A stretch of 64,000 bases of DNA from Xanthostigma xanthostigma (taxonomy: Eukaryota > Arthropoda > Insecta > Raphidioptera > Raphidiidae). Where the stretch lies: NCBI GenBank assembly GCA_963575645.1, contig OY754465.1, positions 32,499,501-32,563,500 of the forward strand, read 5' to 3'. Of this stretch, positions 32,270-43,804 are shown one piece after another; position 1 is the stretch's first letter, and every line of letters starts with the position of its first letter. The position numbers were made by a program, and so were the translations under genes. Under the pieces are notes generated by a model. It saw nothing but the letters and a program-made list of their open reading frames with translations. It was not told the DNA's origin and made no database searches.

Positions 32270-34195
32270 TTTTCATAACTATCTTGTAAAAATATACAGA
32301 CTAATAAACCGTTATGAAATTTATATCATAATTATATAAATAACAACATTAAGTCTATTAAGTATATCTCTTTTCCGCGTGCGCTGATTTTCTCCAAAAA
32401 TTGTTGTTACAAAATTTGTAAAATAGAAAAATAAACCGTTTTGAAAAGTATCTATACCATTATTATGTAAAAAAAACTACGTTACAACATGTATCTCTGT
32501 TTCGCATGCGCCGATTTTCCCCAAAAATAAATCACAAAACTTTCTTGTATAACAGATAGAAAAATAAGCCGTAAGTATACTATTATTATATAAAAGCGAT
32601 GTTATAATATATATTTCCTGGACATGCGCCGTCTTTTTCCAAAAAAACATTTTACAAAACTTTCTTGTAAAATAATATAATAAACCATTATGAAAAGTAT
32701 ACTATTTTTATATAAAAAACGTTATAGTATATAAAATCCCTTTTGCGCATGCGCCGATTTTTACCCCAAAAATAAATTACAAAACTCTTGTAAAACAGAT
32801 AGAATAATAAACCGTTATGAGAAGTATACTATTATTATATAAAAAACGATATATATGTTGTTATTATCATCCATAATTATAAATATATATTAATAATATC
32901 AGGAATGTGGACTAGATAAGATGGTAAATAATAATCACTTTATTATTTCTGCAACGTTTCGGTCTTTATTAGACCTTCCTCAGGCATCTGAAAAAATTAC
33001 ATATGTACTTACTTAACCACTACATTGGCACAATAATTATTACAATTCAATATTTACCATAATACGAATTAAAATAATCACCATCCCATAATGCATAATA
33101 AGCATAATAAGGCTCTCGGGGTGTGCATCCGCTGGTAGGCTTGTTGTGGTGAGAAGTAGCTATTCTCTATTTGTTATTAGATTCAAACCACAGTGCTCCT
33201 AATATTTTTGTTATTAAGAATGATTAATTTGAATATGACAGTATCAATGTTTGATTAATGTTGGGCTAGATGGCGCTAACAACGTAGGACTAATGTTTGT
33301 ATGTAATAAAGTAGAGTATAGAGAGCCGAAGGTTTGAAAGATGGGTTTACTGTTTACCATGAGACACAAATTCCACATGGTGTATTTTATGTATTTTATT
33401 TCTATATTTATTTCTGGTATTAATTTTAACTAATTTATCAGTTTTGTTAATGTTGTGAAAAGATGTATGACTTGGACGACTGTGCATTATGGGATGGTGA
33501 TTATTTTAATTCGTATTATGGTAAATATTGAATTGTAATAATTATTGTGCCAATGTAGTGGTTAAGTAAGTACATATGTAATTTTTTCAGATGCCTGAGG
33601 AAGGTCTAATAAAGACCGAAACGTTGCAGAAATAATAAAGTGATTATTATTTACCATCTTATCTAGTCCACATTCCTGATATTATTAATATATATAAAAA
33701 ACGATGTTATAATATATATCTCCCGCGATTGCTCCGTCTTTCTCCAAAAACATTTTTCACAAAACTTTCTTGTAAAAAAAATAATAAACCATTATGGAAA
33801 GTATACCATTTTTATGTAAGAAACGTTACAGCAAATAATATCTCTTTTGTGCATGCGCTTTTTTCCCCAAAAATAAATTAATAAACTTTCTTGTAAAACA
33901 GACAGAATAATAAACCGTTATAAAATGTATACCTACTATTAAAAAACGATGTTATAATGTACATCTCCAGCGCATGCGCCGTCTTTCTCCAAAAAAACTT
34001 TTTACAAAACTTTCTTGTAAAGTAAAATAATAAACCATTATGAAAAATATACCATTTTTACATAAAAAAACGTTATAGCATATAATTTCTCTTTTGCCCA
34101 TGCGTCGATTTTTCCCAAAAATAAATAACAAAACACTCTTGTAAAACAGATAGAATAATAAACCGTTATGAAACGTATACTATTATACATACAAA
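32270..34195 (+). repeat. GCGCATGCGC-bearing tandem array, large copy
   Basis: About ten diverged units of 110-125 bp, each with a (T)GCGCATGCGCC-type site, CCCCAAAAA, ACAAAACTTTCTTGTAAAA, AATAATAAACCGTTATGAAA and ATTATATAAAAAACG. Best sites are at 32744 and 33970. Interrupted by the inverted-repeat element at 32883-33695. Confidence 0.8.
32883..33695. mobile_element. Inverted-repeat element with perfect 213-bp arms
   Basis: Arms 32883-33095 and 33483-33695 appear identical over 213 bp. Each has, in opposite orientation, GCCTGAGGAAGGTC and AAAGACCGAAACGTTGC, resembling the terminal repeats of Penelope-like elements, which often carry hammerhead motifs. The 387-bp loop has no long reading frame. 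It interrupts the tandem array without disturbing adjacent units. Confidence 0.75.
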
Positions 34196-34196
34196 T

Positions 34197-35007
34197 AGAC
34201 AAATACAAACGCAACAATTACGGACGACACGATTTAAATTATCAGGACATATGACAATACCAAGAACAAATTTAGAATTCGAACATAGACATTATAGCTA
34301 CTTAGCACCAAAAATCCATAACAAACTGCCAAACTCAATACAACTTATTCCTGCCGGTAAAGCATACAACAGACAAATAACAAAATGGCTATTGGCGACT
34401 AATAGGCAAATATAATACGACCTTCTTTATTTGTAGCTTTTTGGAGTTTGATATCCAAATGGTGTGGGATTTACGATATTCCATTAATGAGTAGGAGCGG
34501 GTACTTTTTTGAGAGACGGTGTGAGATCTTGATCTATGGTGATTATGTGTAACTGTGTAGGAAAATAAGTATGAGCAGTTGTTGGATGAGCGTCAGCGTG
34601 TAGATTGAATGCAGCAAAGAAAAAAATGTAGATTGAATGATGTTTTAGAATGTATGTGCGTATGAGTGATTATTGAGGTAATATACTTGTGCGAATGTGT
34701 GAATGATGATATATTTGTGGAAGTGTGAATGATACTGAAATCCAGAAAAATAGTCATATTAGTAATCTTTCTCCCGATACTCCAGTGGGAGAAAGTAATT
34801 TCCATATTATTGTTATTCTGGATATTAGAATTACTATTGTATAGAATGCTTTCATCGTGTTTTGCAATTTCAGGCTACCATCTAAAAGTATATATTATTG
34901 TAATGTTGGAAATAAATCATTATTATTATTATATTATTATTATTATTATTATTATTATGATTATTATTATTATTATTATTCTTATTCTTATTATTATTAT
35001 TATTGTA
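34197..35007 (+). mobile_element. 5'-truncated CR1-like LINE with (ATT)n tail
   Basis: The first 219 bp encode the ORF2 C-terminus to a stop at 34413-34415: FKLSGHMTIPRTNLEFEH, YLAPKIHNKLPNSIQL and ITKWLLATNRQI. AP.I.N.LP..I and ...WLL are the usual last motifs of this clade. A 3' UTR of about 500 bp ends in (ATT)n at 34917-35007, the microsatellite tail typical of CR1-type LINEs. It is inserted into the GCGCATGCGC array, which resumes directly after it. Confidence 0.75.
34917..35007 (+). repeat. (ATT)n LINE tail
   Basis: About 90 bp of ATT units with rare interruptions, forming the 3' end of the LINE above. Confidence 0.9.
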
Positions 35008-35099
35008 TAAAAAACGATATTACAATATATATCTTCTGCGCATGTGTCAACTTTCCCCAAAAACTTTTTACAAAATTTTGTTGTAAAATAAATTAATAA

Positions 35100-37290
35100 A
35101 CCACGTTATAGAACTCAATAAGCATGAACATATATTGTGTTATAAAAATTCGTTATATGATTAAAACTGGGGTGATATATTGAAACAAAATGATATTAAT
35201 AACATGTATAATACATTTTTAAACATTGTTTTAGATCATTTTTATACAGATTTTCCGCTAAAACGAAAAATAATTAAAAGTACACCTAATCAGCATAACA
35301 AATGAATCACTAAGGGTATAAAGATCTCATCTCCTAAATTAAAAGACTTATTCTTAGAAATAAAAAAAGGCAATGATACACTTAAGGAATATGTCAATTA
35401 CAAAAAAGTTTATAAGAAACTTATCATTAAAGCTAAACAAACCGAATCTACCAATAAAGCTAAAACAGCATGGCAATTGATAAAAGGTATTCCAAGCAAA
35501 GGCAAGGATGACATTAAGTTGAATATTAAAAATGAAATTATTAGTGATCCTACAATGCTGGCTAATTTATTTAATGAGTTTTTCGGTACTGTTTCTGAAT
35601 CTTTACTGAATAAAAATCAGACGAAAATTGTCGTCAATACTTCAGTTGATTTTAATGCTAATTCTTTTATTTTAGAACCTGTTACGCAAAACGATATTGC
35701 TATTGCTTTACATTCATTGAACAGTTCTAATTCCACTGGATATGATGGAATAAGTATGAATTTAATTAAACTTTGTTTTGCTGAATTAATGACACCAGTA
35801 ATCGATTGTAAATTGTTCTTTTACAACTGGTCAACTTTCTAATGCAATGAAAAAGGCCAAAATAATACCTTTATATAAAAGGGGGGTAAATTGTTGATAT
35901 ATAACTAGAGACCTATTTCATTACTTACACCGTTTTCAAAATTAATTGAAAAAATTATGTACAAAAGAATAATTTTTTCTTTGATAAATATAATCTTCTA
36001 AATGCAAATCAGTTTGGATTCAGAAATAATTGTTCTACTTTGTTGGCCATTTGCAAATTTCTTGATGGATTATACACTAATCTTGACAATAATTTAAAAT
36101 GCTTTGGTATTTTCTTAGATCTAAGGAAAGCTTTTGACCTCGTTAACCATGACATACTGCTGGACAAATTATACAAATACGGAATTAGAGACATATCCCT
36201 AAAATGGTTCAGAAGCTATTTAGAAAAAAGATCACAATTTGTAGAAGTAAAAGGCAATAAATCTAAAGATCTATTTTTGACTAAAGGTGTACCACAGGGA
36301 TCCGTTCTTGGTCCAGTGATTAATAAACTACATTAACGGCATGCCCCTGTCGAATTCTGTAATGTTTGCTGATGATACGTCCTTACTAATAAGTTCTACA
36401 AGACCATCTGATGTCATTAAAATGGCAAACTCTGATTTGTCAGTCTTACATAAATGGTTCAAAAATAATTATCTATTTCTGAACTGTAAAAAGTCGGTAT
36501 TTTTGAGATTTTGTATATCAAACAAAAAATTAGATTCCAGTCTAGTAATAAAATCAAATGACTCTAGTATTTCCCAGGTTTCTAACACTAAATTTTTCGG
36601 TGTTGAAATTGAGCACAAGTGTACCTGGCATTGTCACATTAACAATTCATGTAACAGACTGGCATCACTATGCTACGTTTTGAGACAGCTTAAATTTTTG
36701 GTCCATCCTGATGTCTTAAAAACATATTATTTTGCACATTTCCGCTCCCTTATATCATACGGAATAATTGTCTGGGGGAATGCAAGTAAATGTATTAGGA
36801 TTTTCACACTACAAAAAGGAGCAATTAGATCCATGTTAGATTTGAATTGTCGTTTCAGCTGTAGAGAATTATTTAAAAAGCTCAACATATTAACAGTACC
36901 AAGCCTGTATATTATAAGCTTACTACTATATGTTAAACAAAACATTGCTGACTTTAAAACATTACAACAAACCCATGATTACAACACTAGGAACACATTT
37001 ATGTTATCTATTCCTAGACATAAACACATTTTGTATGAACAAGAAATACAATATATGGCAATAAAAGTATTCAATAAACTGCCAAAAATTTTAAAAATTT
37101 ATTAATTAAAAGAATATGTAATAAAAAAATCGTACTATTCCGTTCAGGAATTTTTATCAGATTTTTAGTGTACTTTTATCTATGTTTTGCTTTCTATTTT
37201 TAACACACTCGTTATATTTTGTATTGTATTTATCTGACGTCTTCTATGTCAAAATTTGTTGGATCTACTGGAAATAAATTTAAATTAAAT
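35100..37290 (+). pseudogene. CR1/Daphne-like LINE ORF2 (RT), 5'-truncated
   Basis: From the linker before RT (NDINNMYNTFLNIV, KLKDLFLEIKKGND) through RT: RPISLLTPFSKLIEKIMYKR, NQFGFRNNCSTLLAICKFLD, GIFLDLRKAFDLVNHDILLD, GVPQGSVLGP near 36290, FADDTSLL near 36365, then the thumb (FRSLISYGIIVWG) and tail (VPSLYIISLLLYVKQN, HDYNTRNTF, YYSVQEFL). Catalytic Asp residues remain at DLRKAFD and FADD. Damage includes a TGA in the linker near 35303, disruptions at 35842 and 35990, and a frameshift between 36320 and 36345. The endonuclease domain is missing. The 3' end is an A/T-rich TAAATTTAAATTAAATT tail at 37290. Confidence 0.85.
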
Positions 37291-37299
37291 TAATTACGT

Positions 37300-37555
37300 A
37301 TGCGCCGATGTTCCCCAAAAACAATAGGCTACTTCATGTTTGCATATCAAATTCCTCCCAAAATTTGGTTTCAATCCGCTCATCCGTGATGTCGGAATGG
37401 TAAAAAATGTCAAAAATGACGTTTGCATCTGTCAAAGTATTATGTACTAATAATAAGTTATTCACACATTGTTAACTCAGAAGGCGTTGCATTTCACAAA
37501 TATTTTAAATGCATCCGTTTTTGAACAAATGCAATATTTTTATTTTATTATTTTA
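37300..37555 (+). repeat. Array edge and module B resume
   Basis: TATGCGCCGATGTTCCCC follows the LINE tail directly, then a full module B to CGTTTTTGAACAAATGCAA. This is the remaining right side of the element into which both LINEs and the 213-bp inverted-repeat element inserted. Confidence 0.7.
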
Positions 37556-37669
37556 ACTAGTGGCTCGCGTGGATTTGTAGATTGCCTATAAAAGATAGAT
37601 TAATATGGAATAATAGCCGTATTTGCAGAGCGTTGCCATATATTTCGCACGCGATTAAGACGAAAAACT

Positions 37670-37825
37670 ATTGTCTCACGGGGCTGTGTCCCGGTCGGAA
37701 GCAATAAGAGTAGTGGAGCCTACAGCTCCGCCGTAATCCATATTACAGTCTCACTTCACGGGGCTGCGCCCCGCTCAGCAGTGACAATAGTAGTTAGTGG
37801 AGCCTACGGCTCCACCATATTCTGA
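37670..37825. repeat. GGGGCTGCGCCCC / GGAGCCTACGGCTCC tandem
   Basis: Two units of about 110 bp, each pairing CACGGGGCTG.G.CCCCG with TAGTGGAGCCTAC.GCTCC. Same motif set as the arms at 62.1-62.5 and 63.4-63.8 kb. Confidence 0.7.
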
Positions 37826-38039
37826 GTTTATATTCCAGTTTTTCTTTCCATAAAAATCTTATTGGGACTATCGTGAACATATACCTACAAAAAATTTCGA
37901 ATTATTCCATTTTTCGGCTGTTCCTTTGGAATTTTTTTTTTAATTAACCACCCCTGTGTTCAGGCGAACAAAACAAAAAAAGGTATTCAAATCGGTCGAG
38001 TCATTTTCGAATTTTTGCCAGTCTAACACTTATAATATA

Positions 38040-38652
38040 CTAGCGGTCCCGTCCGGTTTCACCCGGGTGTAAAAGAACGAATGGGAAAGGGAGGAACATG
38101 AGTACACACATTTATCTTAGTTCACCGAGATGAATGTTGTGTCCAAATTTCATGATGATCGGAGTTACTGTTCAAAACTTTTTGTCGATAAAAAGGAGTA
38201 TTTATACTTTTTTGAACTAATAATTTTTTTTTATTAATTAAATAAAATTAAAATAAATTTAAGTTTAAGCCTAGAAGAAAGCAATGCAGAGAATAAAAAA
38301 AATAAAAATATAGTCGCCCAACGTGGGGTTCAAACCCACGACCCTGATATTGACAGTCGCATGCTCTACCGATTGAGCCATCTGAGGTTGTGTACTTTCA
38401 ACGCTAATATGAGTATATTTGGTTAGTGTATTTCACCTGAATAGAAGCTTATTTTTGAGATACATTTTGCAATATTTTCATTAATGCTTCGCTCCTAATG
38501 GTCGTAGCGTGATTTTATATAGCCTATAGCCTTCCTCGATAAATGGGCTATCCAACAAAATTTTTTTTTTTTTCAATTTGAACCAGTAGTTCCTGAGCTT
38601 AGCGCGTTCAAACAAAACAAACAAACTCTTCAGCTTTATATATTAGTATAGA
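38040..38652 (-). mobile_element. Non-autonomous Helitron H1
   Basis: On the minus strand: A|TCTATACTAATATATAAAGC at the 5' end, then AAGAGTTTGTTTG; 3' end CACCCGGGTGAAACCGGACG, GGACCG, CTAG|T. Host A and T at the two edges fit insertion between A and T. The interior has a tRNA-like segment (38314-38387) and no RepHel. Confidence 0.85.
38314..38387 (-). tRNA. tRNA-Lys-derived sequence inside H1
   Basis: A box TGGCTCAATCGG and B box GGTTTGAACCC are well kept. Alignment is best to tRNA-Lys along its length, but the anticodon position now reads GTC and two of five anticodon-stem pairs fail. The acceptor stem does not pair. Likely a tRNA pseudogene or SINE head carried by the Helitron. Confidence 0.5.
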
Positions 38653-39688
38653 TAGATAAGTGTATGAATCACTTGCCTAGAATAAGAATAGATTCACAGA
38701 TTTACAGACAAAGCGAGTACCTACATATAGGCGCTTTAGCTTACGCTATTCGGCATTCGCGCCTTAAAAGCATAACTTGTTTAGTTTATTATAGACTAGC
38801 CTTAGAGAAATGCATTTTATTTAGATGCACGTAACGTACTATATATACTTACTTCTTAAGCGCGCGCGCACAAGCGCATTCATATATCATACACAAATGC
38901 TCGCACTTTAGCTAAAATTATTAAGTATTGGAGAAGCCCTACTCATGTACGCGGAACCTTATACCAGCGTTGGCTCGTCTACTAAATTCGAGACAAATTA
39001 TATCTACAATCACTTGTTCGCATTTATGTGAATTTTGACAGAAAATAGAGAAAATCAATAGTTTATTGTGTGTGCTAGGGACATTGAGACGTCGCGTCTG
39101 CACGCAATCATGGAGCGATCACATCATTTGTGACATCTGCATCCACATCCGCAACGGTCGTTGAGAGCTTTTACGAATGCGGATGTGATGCAAGTCATGA
39201 CAAGATTATCGCAGGCGAGTCCAGCACTTGACATATGGTCGAGTATAATAAGAATTAATATATTATCAACATTTGCTAGAGCACCTTATTCCTGAAAAGT
39301 TATATTTGAAGAATAATAACTTCCTTAAATTTGATAATTAGGGCGTAATCAAAATAATGACTTTCTTTAAAAAAGTAATAATCCAATCTCTTCTACATAG
39401 TTTCACGAAATTATAATATTTACCAATCAGAAATAACATCTATTGTTAAAAAATATTATTATCCTTCTTATTATTTCCACATTCGCATTCGCATCTGCTG
39501 ATGTCAGTAAAACATACCTCTGTAACATCTCGGGTACTATACTACTCTCTTCTATTTCAGAATAGTAGAGAGTGACTCATCACTATAATAGTAGGTACGG
39601 TAGGTTTAATGGAGTGGCGAGGCAATAAAACAATGCAAACGTTTCAAACACAAAAACTGTGCCGCATAATATGTTATCTTATGAAGTA
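38653..39688. other. Non-coding stretch
   Basis: 38690-38770 repeats the ACAAAGCGAGTAC / ATAGGCGCTTTAGCTTACGC block seen at 8770-8815. GCGCGCGCGC occurs near 38862. Nothing else recognised. Confidence 0.4.
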
Positions 39689-39883
39689 CTAGCGGTCCCG
39701 CCCGGTTTCATCCGAGTGCAAAAGAACGAATGAAGAAGGAAGGGACATGAGTACGCACATTCATCTTAGTTTACCGAGATGACTGTTGTGTCCAAACTTC
39801 ATAATGATCGGGGTTACCGTTCAAAAGTTTTTTCGTTAAAAAGCACTATTTATACTTTTTTTAAGTAATAAATTTCTTTTATT

Positions 39884-40177
39884 CAACACGCGTGAGTAAT
39901 AGATAATTTCGGGGCCCTGCTAAATTCGGGAGAAAAAATAAATTACTTTATGTTGACGTGTAGAGTGCTAATAATGAGCCGTACTGTACGATAATTAATT
40001 TTCTGGACCAATAGGAACGCGGTAGCGATTTGTATATATGAAAACAGCATCGCAATTCAACGAAAGTCAGGGCCATCTTGTGTGCATCGAGGGCGGTGGG
40101 TACGTCAATCAATGAAGTGATTTATTATTTTTTGCTCTTTTATCAGGGCCCCGATTACATATTACTCGTGCTAGTTG
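39884..40177. mobile_element. MITE-like insertion inside H2
   Basis: Imperfect inverted ends of about 35 bp: CAACACGCGTGAGTAATAG... and, inverted, CAACTAGCACGAGTAATA..., both followed by TCGGGGCCCTG. A second hairpin (GTGCGACCA...GAAGGAGAATATT) follows at about 40188-40312. H1 has neither, so both arrived after the copies separated. Confidence 0.6.
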
Positions 40178-40509
40178 AACAAAATATTATGTGCGACCAT
40201 TGATCGAAGGAGAATATTTCACTCGCGTGTTACCACACTCGCTAAGCTCGTGCGGCAAATTTCACGCTCATGGAATCTTCTCCTTCTCTCACTAGTCGCA
40301 CAATATACTATTAATATAATAAATATTTAATTGAAAACACTGTAGGAAATTTATTTTTATATAGGTGCTTATAGTTGTAACCGTTTTCAAATGAGCTATT
40401 AATTAGATTTATTTAATTTTAATTAGTCGTAATAAAATTTTAAAAAATATAAATGTAAGCCTTAGAAGAAAGCAATGTAGAAAATAAAAAAAAATATTTA
40501 TATATATAT

Positions 40510-40582
40510 TCCCCGACGTGGGGCTTAAATCCTAGACCCTGGCATTAAGAGTCTTACACTCTACCGACTGAGCTATCCGGAC
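40510..40582 (-). tRNA. tRNA-Lys(CTT)-like sequence inside H2
   Basis: A box TAGCTCAGTCGG, anticodon loop CTCTTAA with anticodon CTT, total 73 nt. The anticodon stem has lost three of five pairs and the B box is altered (GGATTTAAGCC). It lies at the same place as in H1, so it was present in their common ancestor. Confidence 0.5.
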
Positions 40583-40855
40583 TTGTATTCCTGAAGCGCT
40601 AATATTGCAATATTTAGTTAAGGCATTTCACCTGATAATATTTGTCAGATGGACTAATTTTGAGATACATCATGCAACATTTTTCATTTATATTCCGCTC
40701 CAATTGGTCTTAGCGTAATATTATATAGCCTGTAGCCTTCCTCGATAAATGGGCTATCCAACAAAAAAAATTTTTTTCAATTCGAACCAGTAGTTTCTGA
40801 GATTAGCGCGTTCAAACAAACAAACAAACTCTTCAGCTTTATATATTAGTATAGA

Positions 40856-41800
40856 TAGATAGGTGTATGAATCACTTGCCTAGAATAAGCAAAAGACACG
40901 GGTCAACTTTCACTTAGCACAATAGTTAAAAAAAATGGCATAATAGTTAATCATGTTTCTAGTGTGAGATGACATAGGTAATAGGTATATGTATATAGGT
41001 ACCTATTATAGCGAATGTGACACCATGTTAAAAACGAGGATAGCGAGTTTTAACAATTGCCTGTGCCATAATATAATCGTGCATGAGATATATATCTCTA
41101 TAGTATTTTTTGCACATACTTCTTGTAAAGTAGCTGATTTTCACATAATTTCCAAAAGTTTTGACAGCTCAATTTTGAGCAAGTTCACTTCCAATTGTAA
41201 ACTGTTGGATTATCATGCATTACAATGGAAACGGTAGTACGACTTCCTTTCGCATTTCTTTTTTCTTTTTACACACTAGCCAAGAATGAAAAAGAGCTTA
41301 GAAATTCTTTAACCCACCACTGAGAAAATGTTATCTACCTATATAATAATATATCTACACGGCGGAGAGAGAATTTAAAGTTGGCTGACTGGCTTGTTAA
41401 TTCACGACTGAGATTTCAGGAAGGGTTTATGGTTTTCAAGTAAATTTCATTACCTCGACGCTTTTAAATATTGTAGTTAAAATAATGTACTACACACACA
41501 TATACATATAGAGATAGAAGGAAGCTTTCCTTTTTCTGCATTATGTTACGTCGGCTTATTGCTGTAATGCAGGAGCTTTTATTATAATATTTAGATTAAG
41601 CTTTTTTGCGTATAAGTTTATCCTTTACTTTCATCTTTACTAACGTTCAATACAACATGCATTTTTAAGTGACGGCTATGCTTTTTCAGGAATTATTCTG
41701 CTTTCGGAATAAGATAAGATGAAAGTTATTTACAAAATTACAAATTATTATTGTCCAGGGAAGGACGGGGTGGTTGTCTCACCTTCCCTAAAAAAAATTA
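40856..41800. other. Non-coding stretch
   Basis: No gene recognised. 41010-41230 and 43870-43980 share diverged segments (GACA.CATGTTAAAA, GCGAGTTTT/GCAAGTTTTGACAG). Confidence 0.4.
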
Positions 41801-42446
41801 AAAATGTGTTACGAAAACGCATTACAGAAGTGGAACTTCTATGTGGACAAGTGGAAAAAGAAAAAAAGTAAAGTCGACAAGTGGAAAAACGACGAGAAGC
41901 AAAATGGACAAGTGGAAAAAAGAAAAGAAGTCCAATGGACAAGTGGAAAAATGAAAAGAAGTTCAATGGACAAGTGGAAAAAAGTATGAGAAAGAAGAAA
42001 AGATGTAAAATTAATTTTTATGATTTCACTCATAGTTTCACGTTCAGATATTTCGTCTGTACAAGTTAATCTGGACGTGAAACCATGAGTTAAATGATAA
42101 AAATTAATTTTGAATCTTTTCTTCTTACATTTACCTTCTTTTCTTTTTTCCACTTGTCCATTGGACTTCTTATCTTTTTTCCACTTGTTCATTTTGCTTC
42201 TCTTCTTTTTTCCACTAGTCACATAGAAGTTTCACTTTTGTAATGCGTACTCTTAACACATTTTAAATTTTTTTTCACTTATCCATTGAACTTCTTTTTT
42301 TCCACTTGTTCATTGAACTTCTTATCTTTTTTTCACTTGTCCATTTTGCTTCCCTTTTTTTCCACTTGTCCACTTTACTTCTTTTATTTTCCACTTATCC
42401 ACCTAGAAGTTTCACTTCTGTAATGCGTTCTCGTAACACATTTTAA
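41801..42446. repeat. Foldback with GGACAAGTGGAAAAA minisatellite arms
   Basis: The left arm starts AAATGTGTTACGAAAACGCA and repeats ATGGACAAGTGGAAAAA variants. After a centre near 42055 (GTTTCACGTTCAGATATT / CTGGACGTGAAACC) the right arm returns in two tandem inverted copies, ending near 42266 and 42446, each with TGTAATGCGT and TAACACATTTT. Open frames within it (Lys/Trp-rich) are products of the repeat. Confidence 0.85.
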
Positions 42447-42936
42447 ATATTTTTTCAAGTTTACTGCAAATAATAAATAACTTTATGGTTTGAAAAATTA
42501 TCGGTATATTTAAAAAAAAAAAAAACTTTTTATACAGAGTTGTTATCAACGTTGGCTAACATGGGTAACTTTGTTATTAGTGGAGATAGAGAGTCGGTTA
42601 AATAAGCAAAGTAGTGCAGAAAATTGTGCTCATTAACGTCCCATCGACAAAATAATTGCATTTTGACACCCTCTGAACCTATTTAGAAAATAGTGAAAAT
42701 TGCCATTTTAGAAAACTGTCAAAAACTTTTTTATTTATGAAGATATCAGAAATTTTTTTGACCATTTTTTAATAAGTTTTTAAGGTCTTCTCAGTGGTGT
42801 GGGTGTCTCTTAAAACGAGTGCAATAATTTTAAGTGAGTTTCAATATCAATTTTAACCGACGAAAAACAAAAACGGAGGAGGTTCTCAAGTCGACGCGTA
42901 TATATTTTTTTTTTTAGTTTTTTTTTTTTTTATTTA

Positions 42937-43265
42937 TGTATGACCACGCATAACTTTTTACCGAGTAGTCCGATTTTGATAATTATTTTTTTGTTTGAAA
43001 GGGTATACCCCGAAGTTGGTCCCATGTAAATTTGGTAAAAAAATTCCAACCCTAAGGGTAGGAAAACAGTTGATGATTGATTGTTCACTCACTGATTGTA
43101 ATGTATGACCACACATAACTTTTTACAGAGTAGTCCAATTTTGATAATTCTTTTTTTATTGGAAAGGGTATACCCCGAAGTTGGTCCCATATAAATTTGG
43201 AAAAAAAATTACTACCCTAAGGGTGGGAAAATAGGGATGAAATATTGTTTACTCACAGATTTTCA
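42937..43265 (+). repeat. 165-bp direct repeat, two units
   Basis: TGTATGACCAC.CATAACTTT, GGGTATACCCCGAAGTTGGT and CCCTAAGGGT recur at 42937 and 43102. Confidence 0.9.
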
Positions 43266-43320
43266 TGCGGAGTTGTGGATTATAATTATAAATTATATAG
43301 CCACAAAAAATTATAAAATA

Positions 43321-43804
43321 AAAACTTTTTAGCAAAAAAATTAAACCGCCGAAAAACTGAAAAGCAAAAAATAATAAATCTTTTTATTTAACTAAGTTCT
43401 ATCTAAGTAGTTGAAGGTATGTGACAGTCTAGTATATCTAAGTAATTTTGAGTCGGCGTCAAACAATCAATGAACAAAGATCACTAAAAGAAATAACCCA
43501 ATCAAATTAACAATGATACGTGAAATCTCCAGCGATAAACATTAACATTCCAAACATGCGTTCTCCACACGACCACTCGCATAGACGTGTGCCCTCAGTG
43601 TGTGCCCGTTCGGGTTGCTCTGTCGCTGACATTAACTTCGTGAACGCTCAGAGATTTCCTAAGAAGGATTGTTGACGCCGACTCAAAATTACTTAGATAT
43701 ACTAGACTGTAACATACTTAGATAGAACTTAGTTAAATAAAAAGATTTATTATTTTTTGCTTTTCAGTTTTTTGGCGGTTTAATTTTTTTGCTAAAAAGT
43801 TTTT
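43321..43804. mobile_element. Foldback MITE with about 140-bp arms
   Basis: Left arm AAAACTTTTTAGCAAAAAAA, TTAAACCGCCGAAAAAC, ACTTAGATAT-type block to TTTTGAGTCGGCGTCAA; the right arm is its complement from TTGACGCCGACTCAAAA. The loop holds GTGTGCCCGTTCGGG. No transposase. Confidence 0.85.

Larger units (their letters stand above)
39689..40855 (-). mobile_element. Non-autonomous Helitron H2
   Basis: Same ends as H1 (CTAG at 39692-39689 on the minus strand; TCTATACTAATATATAAAGC at 40855), with A and T at the edges. It differs from H1 mainly by an extra segment of about 500 bp near 39884-40400 and keeps a tRNA-like segment at the same internal position. Confidence 0.85.

Noticed and set aside
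33590..33640. Functional hammerhead ribozyme
   Set aside because: CTGAGGA and GAAAC flank a good stem II, but there is an extra base after the core and no stem III or cleavage-site pairing could be drawn. Only a resemblance is claimed.
34917..35007. Ile/Tyr-rich open frames over the (ATT)n tract
   Set aside because: Microsatellite translation; the tract is the LINE 3' tail.
41748..42222. Lys/Trp-rich and Phe/Ser-rich open frames
   Set aside because: Translated GGACAAGTGGAAAAA minisatellite on either strand.
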